Origin: Methanoregulaceae archaeon
GTDB lineage: Archaea > Halobacteriota > Methanomicrobia > Methanomicrobiales > Methanospirillaceae
Length of the DNA: 48,777 nt
Direction of reading: 5' to 3'
Assembly (NCBI GenBank): GCA_028679325.1
Contig: JAJRBS010000171.1
Span: forward strand, 1-48,777
Shown: positions 22,997-32,624 of the stretch, piece by piece
Position numbering within the stretch: the first letter of the stretch is position 1
Layout: each line of letters starts with the position of its first letter
Translations under genes and position numbers: made by a program
Notes under the pieces: generated by a model
What the model saw: only the letters and a program-made list of their open reading frames with translations
Databases searched by the model: none
What the model was told of the DNA's origin: nothing

Positions 22997-24946
22997 TCAG
23001 GAATTCCCACTGTCTTCTTTCTTGAAGGGGCTGTACAATTTTCCCCCTCCTGCATAGAACTTTGAATCGAATTCCACCAGGTGCAGACGGAGCGAGTGGA
23101 GGAACGGGCTGAAAATGGCAAGAACAATGTTCATGGCATGGAGGAGCGCCGCAATCACGAATCCGACGATTGCAACTTCCGCCATCCCTCCCAGGGTGTT
23201 CGCGACGAGTGCCAGGATGACTGAGGCCATCCCGATGGCCATGATACGTGCATAGGACAGGATGTTTCCCATCGTGCTGATGATCTCGAAGGTGCCGAAA
23301 AATCCTCCTCCGTAAATAAGGAGGGGGAGGGCAAGGACAATCATTATGATTCCGAGGACAATCAGCGATGCGGGGATGACCACTGCCGCAGCACAGATGG
23401 CAATGATCAGGCCAGTGATGGCGATCATCATCCCGACCTTCTCACAGATGTGTTTCTTGGCCTTGGCGACATGCCGGTGGCAGCTGATCTCCGAATAGGC
23501 ATTCAGGACACCGATTCCCAGCCCTAAAAAGACATGGAATATCCCGATTGTTATAGCCAGCAGGAGGAATGGCACAATCGCCTCGACACGATCCCAGGTT
23601 ATTCCCATGAACGTGACCGGCTCGAGCCACCCCATCTCCTGACCAAGGTTTCCGAAGAATTCACCAAAGATGAACCCGAAGAATATGGCCCAGAGTGCCC
23701 CCATAATGACAATGTTTCCCAGGTGCTGGGCCCAATCAACCCCGGCCATTTTCCACTTTATCAGGAGTGCAATACCTATAATGATGAGGCCGTAGGCTAT
23801 GTCGCCGACCATCAGCCCAAAGAATATCGGTAAGAATATGGCCATCAGCGGGCTCGGGTCAAATTCCGTAGATTTCGCCGGGCTGACGACCTTCATCAGG
23901 TATTCAAACGGTTTGACTATCCGGGGATTGTCGTAAAAAGTCGGTGCATTGGCCATCTCTTCCGGTGTGATGGGAATTTCGTTGACCAGCACACGCCCGC
24001 CAAAATTGTCCCGGAGCTCGTTCTGGGTATTCTTGAAAAATTTCTTGGGAATCCACCCTATCAGGACAAAGGTATAGTCGGTCTGTCCCAGACGTGAAAA
24101 GACGCCGAGTTCTTCATTCCTGTCCTCAAGTATCTGCTTGAGAGCAGTGAGTTCGACGGAGCGTTCGGTTGAGATCTTCACGAGCTCTGTGTTGATACGG
24201 GTCATCTCCTGCGTGGCGTCGCTCTTCTTCTGCTCTATCAGGGTGTAAACCTCGGAAAAAGGCTTTCCCAGGTACTCGGGGGGCAGCCGTATCTCGTTGA
24301 CATTCTGGGTGAAGAGGAAAGAATGAACCTGCTCGGAATACTTCTTATTGAAGATGGTCACCGCTGCAAGCGTCGACTCATCGACATCGGCGGAGATCAG
24401 TTCGAACTGTTTCCTGGTGATATCGGTGAGGTTACTCCGGATGACTTCGAGCAGGTCCTTGAATTCCTTCTGGATAAGGAGGACTGTAACCTCAAAGCCT
24501 TCCAGGATGGGGAGGGTGCTTTCAAGGGGGCGGATCTTGTCGATGATCTTTTCATACCGAGTCAGGTTCGCAAGCGCCAGCTCAATCTCGCTCTTTGATG
24601 ATGCAAGGTTCCTGGTGACCGGGTCAAGCTCGGAAATGACGCTGTTTGTCCGGGAGATGAGCTCGGCATGTTCCATAGCCCGGAACTTTTCAAATGCGGC
24701 GGCGACCTCCTTCTTTTCCAGGGAGATCTTCGGAAGGGTGAGGAGAATAACTCCGATCTTTCCCAGGGCCGCGGAGATGCTGTCGGCCTCGTCTACACTC
24801 ATTCTCCGGAGCATAACCCCGCCCACGGTTCCTTCCGCCGTTGCATCCTCTATCTGGACTGTTCCTTTCCGGTAGAGCAGGTCCATGACATTGTGAAGGT
24901 CCTCCTGGGGACCTATCACCTGGATCTTCATCATCTTCTGAAGCAT
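22997..24946 (-). CDS. atpI: A1A0 ATP synthase subunit I (a-type stator)
   Basis: The 649-residue subunit I has a cytoplasmic N-terminal half (coiled coil, residues 1-350) and a C-terminal membrane half with about 7-8 helices that forms the ion half-channels. The NILSYARIMAIGMASVILALVANTLGG helix contains the conserved arginine (in SYARI) that faces the rotor glutamate. The start lies 6 bp after the atpH stop with GAGG in the gap. Confidence 0.95.
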   Translation of the reverse strand: MLQKMMKIQVIGPQEDLHNVMDLLYRKGTVQIEDATAEGTVGGVMLRRMSVDEADSISAALGKIGVILLTLPKISLEKKEVAAAFEKFRAMEHAELISRTNSVISELDPVTRNLASSKSEIELALANLTRYEKIIDKIRPLESTLPILEGFEVTVLLIQKEFKDLLEVIRSNLTDITRKQFELISADVDESTLAAVTIFNKKYSEQVHSFLFTQNVNEIRLPPEYLGKPFSEVYTLIEQKKSDATQEMTRINTELVKISTERSVELTALKQILEDRNEELGVFSRLGQTDYTFVLIGWIPKKFFKNTQNELRDNFGGRVLVNEIPITPEEMANAPTFYDNPRIVKPFEYLMKVVSPAKSTEFDPSPLMAIFLPIFFGLMVGDIAYGLIIIGIALLIKWKMAGVDWAQHLGNIVIMGALWAIFFGFIFGEFFGNLGQEMGWLEPVTFMGITWDRVEAIVPFLLLAITIGIFHVFLGLGIGVLNAYSEISCHRHVAKAKKHICEKVGMMIAITGLIIAICAAAVVIPASLIVLGIIMIVLALPLLIYGGGFFGTFEIISTMGNILSYARIMAIGMASVILALVANTLGGMAEVAIVGFVIAALLHAMNIVLAIFSPFLHSLRLHLVEFDSKFYAGGGKLYSPFKKEDSGNS

Positions 24947-24952
24947 AGGCCT

Positions 24953-25273
24953 CTAGTCCGGAAGCACAAGGCTTACTATCTTCTCAACTGCCCCTGGCAG
25001 ATTCTTCCCGCCCCGGTCACGAATTGCCGTGATCTCATGCACCCGTTCGGCCCGAAGGCGGTCGGCCTCTGCATTGAGCCTTTTCATTTCGCCCTGAAGA
25101 TATTCACCGGCTTCCCTTTCTGCCTCCGTCTCTTCTCTGTTCAGAAGGGCAGAAGCCTCCCGGGAAGCCTGGTCGAGCACCTGATCGGCCTTGTTCCTCT
25201 CCTGGTCGATCCTGACGCTCATCTCAAGCTCCTTCTCACGGATCTTCTGCAAAAGTGATTTTTCAGTCTCCAT
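24953..25273 (-). CDS. atpH: A1A0 ATP synthase subunit H (peripheral stalk)
   Basis: A 106-residue, almost entirely coiled-coil protein (KIREKELEMSVRIDQERNKADQV...) ending with AVEKIVSLVLPD, matching subunit H/AhaH. The ATG at 25273 has AGGAGA 8 bases upstream, which decides against a longer reading. It is the first gene of the operon H-I-K-E-C-F-A-B-D. Confidence 0.9.
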   Translation of the reverse strand: METEKSLLQKIREKELEMSVRIDQERNKADQVLDQASREASALLNREETEAEREAGEYLQGEMKRLNAEADRLRAERVHEITAIRDRGGKNLPGAVEKIVSLVLPD

Positions 25274-25320
25274 GCCAAAATCTCCTGGAACCAACGGAGC
25301 AGCTCAAAAAACGAGCCGGC

Positions 25321-25329
25321 CATATACCA
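25321..25329 (-). promoter_or_regulatory. TATA-like box of the A1A0 ATP synthase operon
   Basis: The minus strand reads TGGTATATG about 48 bp before the atpH ATG. This spacing predicts a short leader containing the AGGAGA ribosome site. Confidence 0.5.
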
Positions 25330-26019
25330 ATGATGCAGCTGCTCTCACTCATCGACGTCCTCCATGCACCCGCGAGGGTGTTCTACCTGCGGTTTTTCTG
25401 TCTTTTTACAGGTTTCTATTCTCGAAGTCTCTTCATATACACCGCGGATATCAAATTCGCGGGAATCCCTGTTACTGTACTATTCTCCCTCTTCACGGAT
25501 CTTAACGGGAGCTACAAGCCATGTCTGTTCTTCAGGAGTGAGGAGATCCCATGCGGGGGGGGCTGGGATTCTTTCCGGTCTCCGCACTCCTTTGATGCAT
25601 TTTCGATGCGCTCCTCGCACCTACGGATAGCCATGAGTTTCAGTCTTTGAATCATTTCGGAGTTTTTCACAGACATAGGGTTGACCACTCTGTCGTCAGG
25701 TTGGGATCGCGAGATCCTTCATTTACGAGACGATAAAACTATGCTCGAGGGAAAACGGAGGGAGAATGATGCTTCCCCCCCGGTTTATTTCAGATCGAAC
25801 CTTTCTCCTCTCAGACCAGACTTTTGAAAGGCCGGTCTGCTGCGTCGATCCGGCTCTGATTGCCGAGGGTAGGATGTCGGAAGAAACAGCTGAGGTATGA
25901 TATATCCAGGGCGCGGGTCGGACTGGAAAGATGACGAGGATGAGGATTCCAAAGAGACCGATCAAAACATGGAATTTTTTATCCCAGCCTGTTATACCCT
26001 ACAGTGAAAGGGTTTTTTC
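25330..26019. other. 690-bp region between the divergent ATPase operons, no supported gene
   Basis: No reading frame here has a recognisable domain; the plus-strand frame covering 25255-25650 starts inside atpH and a minus-strand frame at 25723-25965 has a hydrophobic start but no good ribosome site. Structural features seen: a GGATC-GCGA-GATCC hairpin with a GNRA-type loop (25704-25717); CAGACC/GGTCTG arms around 25812-25839; and a GTTATACCC box (25991-25999) about 21 bp before the start of the second operon, which would give a leaderless or nearly leaderless mRNA. It could hold a small RNA or gene remnants. Confidence 0.45.
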
Positions 26020-26631
26020 ATGGTGGAAGATATCAGGGACCTTATCGAAAAAATCAACCAGGACGGGATCAGGGCAGCAGAGGAGAAGGCCCGGGATATC
26101 GAGGATGCCGCCCGCCGGAGGGCCGATGACATCATCGCAGCAGCACAGCATGACGCGGAAAATCTGATCTCTGCAGCGAAGGAGAGGATTCGCCGCGAAG
26201 ACGAGAAGGAGAGAACCCTGCTTGTCCAGGCAGGGAGGGATATGCTCCTCTCTCTCCGCGAGGAGATCAATGCCATGCTGGGACGTATCCTGGTAACAGA
26301 TATCCGGAAATCCCTGACCCCCGAGGCACTCTCCATGATCCTGGCAGAAGCGGTCAGGAAATCTGGCAATGAGGCGTCCGGGGACATCATTATCTTCCTC
26401 TCTCCGGAAGACCGTGAAACTCTCGAGCAGAATTTTATGGCACGACTCAGGGAAGAAACAGGAAAAAAGATAGTCGTCAGGCCTTTGGGAGACATCTCCC
26501 GAGGCTTTTCCATCAGTTATGACCGCGGAAAATCCTGCTATGATTTTTCCGACAAGGCCCTGGCAGAGTATATCGGGACATACCTGAAGCCGAGGTTAAA
26601 CCGGATCCTCGAGGAATCTACTAAGGATTGA
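26020..26631 (+). CDS. V-type ATPase subunit E, second (bacterial-type) operon
   Basis: A 203-residue peripheral-stalk subunit: N-terminal coiled coil (residues about 5-75, with AEEKARDIEDAARRRADDIIAAAQ) and a C-terminal globular part (LGDISRGFSISYDRG...YDFSDKALAEYIGTYLKPRL) of the type found in bacterial V-ATPase E subunits. It differs strongly from the archaeal atpE in this window. It opens the E-DUF2764-A-B-D-I-K operon; ATG 26020 follows a TATA-like box closely. Confidence 0.88.
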   Translation: MVEDIRDLIEKINQDGIRAAEEKARDIEDAARRRADDIIAAAQHDAENLISAAKERIRREDEKERTLLVQAGRDMLLSLREEINAMLGRILVTDIRKSLTPEALSMILAEAVRKSGNEASGDIIIFLSPEDRETLEQNFMARLREETGKKIVVRPLGDISRGFSISYDRGKSCYDFSDKALAEYIGTYLKPRLNRILEESTKD

Positions 26632-26638
26632 GAAGAGG

Positions 26639-27184
26639 ATGGCTGATTTTTACCCTTACCTGGTTGCAAGCTTCCCTATGCTTCACTTCGGCATGAAACC
26701 GCCATTTTCGTTTGAACGATTTTTAGGGGAATGCCAGCCTTTTATGCCGGAGAAGGACTTCAAGATCCTGAGCACCCTGCCGCTGCCGGAGGAGTACCAG
26801 GAAAGAGAAGAAGAACACCCGCTCGTCCGGCACTGGATCGAATTTGATACGGCCCTGAGAAACGAGCTGGTCCGGACTCGCGCCGCCAGAATCCGGCGGG
26901 ACCCTGCTGCATATAGCCTTGCCGGAATTTACGGCGATTCCTCCCTCGGCCCGGCAGTCATGGCTGCAGGCACAAACAGCTCTCTCTCCGGTGCAGAAAA
27001 GGCCCTCGATGAACTCCGCTGGAAAAAACTCGATGATCTGGCCACGGGCCATTATTTCGACCTGGACTTTCTGATAACTTTTGGTTATAAGCTCATGATC
27101 CTCGAGCGCTGGGAGCGGATCCGGACAGCGGATGGGCGGATCCTGCTTGAACAGGTTCTGGCAGGGGGAACTGCGATACAATGA
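26639..27184 (+). CDS. DUF2764 protein, probable C-like subunit of the bacterial-type V-ATPase
   Basis: A 181-residue protein beginning ADFYPYLVASFPMLHFGMKPPFS, the opening typical of DUF2764, a family known from V-type ATPase operons of chlamydiae, spirochaetes and Bacteroidetes at exactly this place (between E and A). It ends with an ERWERIRTADGRILLEQVL helix. It occupies the slot of subunit C and is about half as long as the archaeal AtpC. A role as a short C-subunit equivalent linking shaft and rotor is inferred. It overlaps atpA by 4 bases (ATGA). Confidence 0.8.
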   Translation: MADFYPYLVASFPMLHFGMKPPFSFERFLGECQPFMPEKDFKILSTLPLPEEYQEREEEHPLVRHWIEFDTALRNELVRTRAARIRRDPAAYSLAGIYGDSSLGPAVMAAGTNSSLSGAEKALDELRWKKLDDLATGHYFDLDFLITFGYKLMILERWERIRTADGRILLEQVLAGGTAIQ

Positions 27185-28917
27185 CAGAACAACGAAAAGG
27201 ACGTGTCACGAAGATCAGCGGGAACATGGTTACAGTCGGTTTCGATTCCCCGGTCATGCAGAATGAAGTCGCTTATATCCTGCATGCAGGGGAGCGTCTC
27301 AAGGCAGAGATCATCCGGGTGCGCGGCAACCTTGCAGAGATGCAGGTCTACGAAGCGACAGGAGGGTTGAGAATCGGCGAAGAAGTTGAGTTTACCGGGG
27401 AGCTCCTTTCCGTTGAGCTTGGCCCGGGAATGCTTGGACAGATCTTTGACGGCCTCCAGAATCCTCTGCCGGAAATCGCCGAGCAATGCGGTTTTTTTCT
27501 CAAGCGCGGTGTCTATCTCAATCCACTCTCCGAGAAGGAGCGCTGGGACTTTACCCCTGTCGTTACCCCCGGGAAGAGTGTTTGTGCAGGGGATAAACTC
27601 GGGTATGTCAGCGAGAAGATATTCAGGCACTACTGCATGGTCCCCTTCTCCTTCCAGGGACATTTTGAGGTTCAATCGATTGAAGGTAGCGGCAGTTTTT
27701 CGGTCCGTGATGTTGTTGCACGGCTGAAGGATCCGGAGGGGAAGGGCCATCCCGTGTACCTGAGCCAGCAGTGGCCGGTTAAAATCCCCATCCAGGCCTA
27801 TGCCGAGCGGCTGAAACCCGGAGAACCGCTGGTCACACGGATGCGCCTTATCGATTCCCTCTTCCCTGTGGCACGGGGCGGGACATACTGCATTCCGGGT
27901 CCTTTCGGGGCGGGAAAAACAGTCCTGCAGCAACTGACCAGCAGGCATGCCGAAGTGGATATCGTGATCATTGCGGCGTGCGGTGAACGTGCCGGCGAAA
28001 TAGTCGAGACCATCAAGACTTTTCCGGCGATACAGGATCCCCGGACCGGACGCCCGTTAAGCGATCGCACGGTCATCATCTGTAATACCAGTTCCATGCC
28101 TGTCGCTGCCCGGGAATCGAGCGTGTACACGGCAGTTACCATTGCCGAATACTACCGCCAGATGGGCCTCAATGTCCTCCTGCTCGCCGACTCCACCTCG
28201 CGCTGGGCACAGGCCATGCGGGAGATGTCCGGGAGGCTCGAAGAGATTCCGGGGGAAGAGGCATTCCCGGCCTACCTCGAGTCACGGATTGCCTCCTTCT
28301 ACGAGAGGGCAGGGGCGGTTCGACTGTATGACGGCTCGACAGGCTCGGTGACTATCGGGGGTGCCGTAAGCCCTGCCGGCGGGAACTTCGAAGAGCCGGT
28401 GACCCAGGCGACGCTGAAGGTGGTGGGTGCCTTCCATGGCCTTTCGCGCAGCCGGTCGGATGCCCGGCGTTACCCGGCGATCGACCCGCTGATCAGCTGG
28501 AGCAAGTACGATAGTTTCATCGATGGAAAAAAGGTGGAGCGTGGGCACGCACTCCTCCGCAGGGGCTTCGATATTGCGCAGATGATGAAAGTTGTCGGAG
28601 AGGAGGGCACCTCGCTTCCCGACTATGTCGATTATCTCAAGGCAGAATTTTTTGATTTCGTGTACCTCCAGCAGAACGCCTTTGACCCGGTTGACGAGGC
28701 CACCCCGAAAGAACGGCAGATCTATGTCTATGATTTTATCTATGGTATCATGGAATCCGAATTCACCTTCGAGGACAAGGATACCTCCCTGCATTTCTTC
28801 CAGAAGATGCGCCAGCTCTTCAGGGGATGGAACTCCACCCCCTGGGAGAGTCCGGAGTTTTTGGAAAGCGAGAAGGAGATCAGGGAATTTCTGGCCGGGC
28901 GCCTGGTGAAAGGGTAA
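27181..28917 (+). CDS. V-type ATPase catalytic subunit A, bacterial-type operon
   Basis: 578 residues with the standard P-loop PGPFGAGKTVLQQ, AACGERAGEIVE, SSMPVAARESSVYTAVT and DSTSRWAQAMREMSGRLEEIPGEEAFPAYLE motifs, so it should hydrolyse or make ATP. It is clearly diverged from the archaeal AtpA of this window (for example AACGERAGE against IGCGERGNE). The gene is coupled to DUF2764 upstream and lies 1 bp from atpB downstream. Confidence 0.95.
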   Translation: MTEQRKGRVTKISGNMVTVGFDSPVMQNEVAYILHAGERLKAEIIRVRGNLAEMQVYEATGGLRIGEEVEFTGELLSVELGPGMLGQIFDGLQNPLPEIAEQCGFFLKRGVYLNPLSEKERWDFTPVVTPGKSVCAGDKLGYVSEKIFRHYCMVPFSFQGHFEVQSIEGSGSFSVRDVVARLKDPEGKGHPVYLSQQWPVKIPIQAYAERLKPGEPLVTRMRLIDSLFPVARGGTYCIPGPFGAGKTVLQQLTSRHAEVDIVIIAACGERAGEIVETIKTFPAIQDPRTGRPLSDRTVIICNTSSMPVAARESSVYTAVTIAEYYRQMGLNVLLLADSTSRWAQAMREMSGRLEEIPGEEAFPAYLESRIASFYERAGAVRLYDGSTGSVTIGGAVSPAGGNFEEPVTQATLKVVGAFHGLSRSRSDARRYPAIDPLISWSKYDSFIDGKKVERGHALLRRGFDIAQMMKVVGEEGTSLPDYVDYLKAEFFDFVYLQQNAFDPVDEATPKERQIYVYDFIYGIMESEFTFEDKDTSLHFFQKMRQLFRGWNSTPWESPEFLESEKEIREFLAGRLVKG

Positions 28918-28918
28918 C

Positions 28919-30217
28919 ATGCAGAGATACTACATGAACATCAGCCAGATTATCGGGGACGTCATCACCGTGGAGGCCGATAATGTTGGCAACAATGAAC
29001 TCGCACAGGTGGTCACCGGACGGGGAACGTCCCTGGCGCAGGTCATCCGCCTGGACGGAAAGAAGGTATATTTACAGGTATTTGCCGGAAGCCGTGGCAT
29101 TTCTACCGGCGACAGGGTGCGGTTCCTCGGCCACCCTATGCAGATAGCGACCGGGGAGAAGCTCCTCGGCCGCATCTTTAATGGAAGCGGCAAGCCCCTG
29201 GACAACGGGCCGGAGTTTTCGGAAAATCTGGTTGATATCGGGGGACCTCCGGTAAACCCGGTCAGGCGCGTCATCCCGGATAAGATGATCCGGACCGGCA
29301 TTCCCCTGATCGATGTATTCAATTCCCTGGTCGAATCCCAGAAGCTCCCTATCTTTTCCATAGCCGGCGAGCCCTACAATGAACTGCTGGCAAGGATCGC
29401 CACTCAGGCCGAGGTCGATATCATCATTCTCGGCGGCATGGGTCTGAAGTACGATGACTACCTTTTCTTCAGGGACACCCTCGAGGAGCACGGCGCTTTA
29501 TCCCGTTCGATCGTTTTCATGCACACCGCTGCCGACCCTGTCGTGGAATGCCTGCTTGTCCCGGATATCAGCCTGGCGGTCGCCGAAAATTTTGCGCTTG
29601 AGGGAAAAAGAGTGCTCGTCCTGCTGACGGACATGAGCAATTTCTGCGACGCGCAAAAGGAGATTGCCATCACCATGCAGCAGATCCCTTCAAACAGGGG
29701 CTACCCCGGGGACCTTTACAGCATGCTGGCGGCCCGCTATGAAAAGGCCGTCGATTTCGAATCGGCGGGCTCGATCACCATCCTCGCGGTAACGACCATG
29801 CCGGGAGACGACGTGACCCACCCGATTCCCGACAACACCGGGTATATCACCGAGGGGCAGTTCTACCTCAAGAACGGAGTCATCGAACCGTTCGGTTCCC
29901 TGAGCCGCTTAAAGCAACTGGTCAACGGAAAAACCCGCGGTGATCACCGGATCATCATGGACACCATGATACAGCTCTTCGCCGACTACCGGGAGACACA
30001 GGAGAAACAGGCCATGGGATTTCAGATGAGTGCATGGGACGGAAAACTTCTCCGCTACGGGAGGCTTTTTGAAGAACGGATGATGTCCCTTTCCGTGAAC
30101 ATTCCCCTGGAAAAAGCACTGGATCGGGGCTGGGAGATCCTGAAGGAGTGTTTCTCTCCCGAAGAGACAGGGATCAGCAGATCCATGATCGATGAATACT
30201 GGCAAAAGCAGCTATGA
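28919..30217 (+). CDS. V-type ATPase subunit B, bacterial-type operon
   Basis: A 432-residue non-catalytic head subunit, about 30 residues shorter than the archaeal AtpB. It has the B-type replaced P-loop region (PIFSIAGEPYNELLARIATQ), NRGYPGDLYSMLAARYEKA and TTMPGDDVTHPIPDNTGYITEGQ. It overlaps atpD by 4 bases. Confidence 0.95.
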   Translation: MQRYYMNISQIIGDVITVEADNVGNNELAQVVTGRGTSLAQVIRLDGKKVYLQVFAGSRGISTGDRVRFLGHPMQIATGEKLLGRIFNGSGKPLDNGPEFSENLVDIGGPPVNPVRRVIPDKMIRTGIPLIDVFNSLVESQKLPIFSIAGEPYNELLARIATQAEVDIIILGGMGLKYDDYLFFRDTLEEHGALSRSIVFMHTAADPVVECLLVPDISLAVAENFALEGKRVLVLLTDMSNFCDAQKEIAITMQQIPSNRGYPGDLYSMLAARYEKAVDFESAGSITILAVTTMPGDDVTHPIPDNTGYITEGQFYLKNGVIEPFGSLSRLKQLVNGKTRGDHRIIMDTMIQLFADYRETQEKQAMGFQMSAWDGKLLRYGRLFEERMMSLSVNIPLEKALDRGWEILKECFSPEETGISRSMIDEYWQKQL

Positions 30218-30822
30218 AAATACGACTGACTCAGGGTGAACTCAAGAGACAGAGGGATTCCCTCCGGCAGTACGAGAGGTACCTGCCCACCCTCCAGCTG
30301 AAGAAGCAGCAGTTGCAACTCGAGATCCTCCACCAGCAGCGGTCCCGGACCGAGAGGGAGAATTCTCTTGCAGCGTGGGAGGAAACGGCAAAGGAATGGC
30401 TGGGCCTTCTCATCGAAGCTCCGGAGATCGGGCAATGGATTGTTCCTGAGAGTATCATCGCTACCAGGAAGAACATCGCCGGTGTCGACGTGCCGGTCTT
30501 TATCCGTGTGGATTTTGTACCGGCAGAGTATGACCTGTTCACAACCCCTCTCTGGGTGGATACAGCTCTTGAGAGGCTGAAAGAGCGGGTGTCGCTGGGG
30601 GAAGAGCTGAGTATCCTCGAACAGGGAATAAACATTCTCAGGCATGAGCTTCGCATAACGACCCAGCGCGTCAACCTGTTTGAGAAGATCAAGATCCCCG
30701 AGGCAAAGGAAGCAATACGGGTCATAAAGATAGCCATGGGTGACAGGATGACCAGTGCTGTCGGCCGGAGCAAGATCGCAAAAAACAAGGTCGAAGAAGA
30801 TCATCGGGAGGTGGCTGTGTAA
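30214..30822 (+). CDS. V-type ATPase subunit D, bacterial-type operon
   Basis: A 202-residue rotor shaft subunit with long coiled-coil ends (KIRLTQGELKRQRDSLRQYE at the start, RITTQRVNLFEKIKIPEAKE near the end). The TQRVNLFEK-x-K-I-P motif marks the family. The ATG overlaps the atpB stop (ATGA), and atpI starts immediately after its stop codon. Confidence 0.93.
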   Translation: MKIRLTQGELKRQRDSLRQYERYLPTLQLKKQQLQLEILHQQRSRTERENSLAAWEETAKEWLGLLIEAPEIGQWIVPESIIATRKNIAGVDVPVFIRVDFVPAEYDLFTTPLWVDTALERLKERVSLGEELSILEQGINILRHELRITTQRVNLFEKIKIPEAKEAIRVIKIAMGDRMTSAVGRSKIAKNKVEEDHREVAV

Positions 30823-32586
30823 ATGATCGTCCCCATGAAGAAAGCCACCATCCTGTGCGAGACAAAGGATGCGGAAGCTACCGTACGACATCTGCGTAGC
30901 ATGGGGGTCATCCACGTCCAACACGAGAACCCGCCCGAGGGCAAGGATATCTCTGACCTCCGGGCCAGTTCCGCTCTCATCGACTCGACTGTAGAGGTTC
31001 TGAACCAGGTGGATGCATCAAAGAGAGATCTTCAGCCGCAGGTGAAGATCAGTGGCGACTGGACGGCAGTTGCTGCCAGAATCATCGAGCTCGGCAGACG
31101 CAGGGAACAACTGGAGTCCTTGTCCGAAGACCTGACCGGTCAGATCAAGGAGTGGGAGCGCTGGGGTGATGTCGATCTTGGCCAGGTTCAGCACCTGGGG
31201 GAGAACGGGGTTTACCTGAAGCTGTGTCAGGTCCCGGTCAAGGAAACCGGGAAATTTCCCGATGACATGGTCGTAAAAAAACTTTTCACCGAGGGTAACA
31301 CCGATTCCTGCGTAGTGATATCGCTCCGGCAGTTTGAATGCCCTTTCACCGAGATACTTCCGCCGAAACAGACTGTCTCTTCGCTCAAGGAACAGCTCGC
31401 CAGCACTGCTGAGATGATCGAGGCCGCAGACCGCGAGATCGTAACATCTGCCCGGTTTCGTGATGACCTTCTGCGAATGAAGGGAGAACTTGAGAAAGAG
31501 ATCGAATTTCAGCAGGTCATGCACGGCATGGGGAAGCAGGGCCCTGTCGTTTACGTCACGGGATACTTCCCTTCCGATGGCGAAGAGCATCTGGTTTCCG
31601 AGGCCAGAAAACAGAAATGGGGGATCATGGTGACCGAACCCCCGCCCGAGGAAAATGTGCCGACGCTGCTCCGGAATCCCTCATGGGTCAACCTCATCAA
31701 GCCCGTGCTCGGGCTTCTCGGGCTCACTCCCGGCTACCATGAACTTGACATCAGCCTGCCGTTTCTGATCTTCTTCTGCATCTTTTTTGGCATCCTCATC
31801 GGTGATGCCGGTTATGGACTGGTCTATATCCTTCTCACGCTTCTGATAACGATCTGGTTGTACAGAACCATGAAACTGAATGCGGAGATGAAAACGATGG
31901 TTTCGCTTTTTTATCTCCTCGGTTCTTGTGCAGTTATATGGGGCCTCCTGACCGGGACGTTCTTCGGCCAGGGATTGCTGCAGCCCCTTGTCCCGCAGCT
32001 GACCGATCCCAGAACGGTGGAGACATTCTGCTTCTTTCTGGGAGCGCTACATTTGTCCATAGCCCATACCTGGCGGGCTGTCCTGAAGTATCCGTCCCTG
32101 ACAGCCCTTGCTGACGTCGGTTATATCTGCATTCTCTGGACCGCGTTCTTCCTGGCCCAGACCCTTGTCCTCGGAGAACCGTTTCCAGCATTTGGGATAT
32201 GGCTGGTTGTGACAGGGATCATGCTCGTGATATTATTTACCAACCCGCAGCGACGGGTGCTCAGGGGCATCGGTGAAGGTGTGGGGACGATGGCATTGAG
32301 TTTCATGAACAATATTACCGACGTGATCTCGTATGTTCGCCTCTTTGCCGTCGGTCTTGCAGGCCTTGCCATCGCAGAGACGACAAATACACTGGCATCC
32401 GGGATTGGTACGGGCATCATCGCGCTGGCGGCAGGTTTCGTAATTCTTATCATCGGCCATGGCTTAAACATCATTTTAGGAATAATATCCGTACTCGTGC
32501 ATGGCGTCAGGCTGAACGTCCTGGAATTTTCAGGGCATGCGAACGTCACCTGGAGTGGGTCTGCATTCGAACCGTTCAAAGAATAG
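30823..32586 (+). CDS. V-type ATPase subunit I, bacterial-type operon
   Basis: The 587-residue stator subunit, about 60 residues shorter than the archaeal AtpI here. The N-terminal half (1-300) is cytoplasmic with coiled coils; the C-terminal half has about 7-8 helices. The channel helix reads NNITDVISYVRLFAVGLAGLAIAE, with the essential arginine in SYVRLFAVGLA, the usual bacterial/eukaryotic V-type wording (the archaeal copy has SYARIMAIGMA). Confidence 0.94.
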   Translation: MIVPMKKATILCETKDAEATVRHLRSMGVIHVQHENPPEGKDISDLRASSALIDSTVEVLNQVDASKRDLQPQVKISGDWTAVAARIIELGRRREQLESLSEDLTGQIKEWERWGDVDLGQVQHLGENGVYLKLCQVPVKETGKFPDDMVVKKLFTEGNTDSCVVISLRQFECPFTEILPPKQTVSSLKEQLASTAEMIEAADREIVTSARFRDDLLRMKGELEKEIEFQQVMHGMGKQGPVVYVTGYFPSDGEEHLVSEARKQKWGIMVTEPPPEENVPTLLRNPSWVNLIKPVLGLLGLTPGYHELDISLPFLIFFCIFFGILIGDAGYGLVYILLTLLITIWLYRTMKLNAEMKTMVSLFYLLGSCAVIWGLLTGTFFGQGLLQPLVPQLTDPRTVETFCFFLGALHLSIAHTWRAVLKYPSLTALADVGYICILWTAFFLAQTLVLGEPFPAFGIWLVVTGIMLVILFTNPQRRVLRGIGEGVGTMALSFMNNITDVISYVRLFAVGLAGLAIAETTNTLASGIGTGIIALAAGFVILIIGHGLNIILGIISVLVHGVRLNVLEFSGHANVTWSGSAFEPFKE

Positions 32587-32624
32587 ACAGGAAAATTTCG
32601 TCGAGGAGATAAAAGGAGAATAGC

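Noticed and set aside
25723..25965. 80-codon minus-strand frame in the inter-operon gap
   Set aside because: Hydrophobic start only, no ribosome site, no recognisable family.
27085..27948. 287-codon minus-strand frame
   Set aside because: Antisense to the V-ATPase A subunit; no motif.
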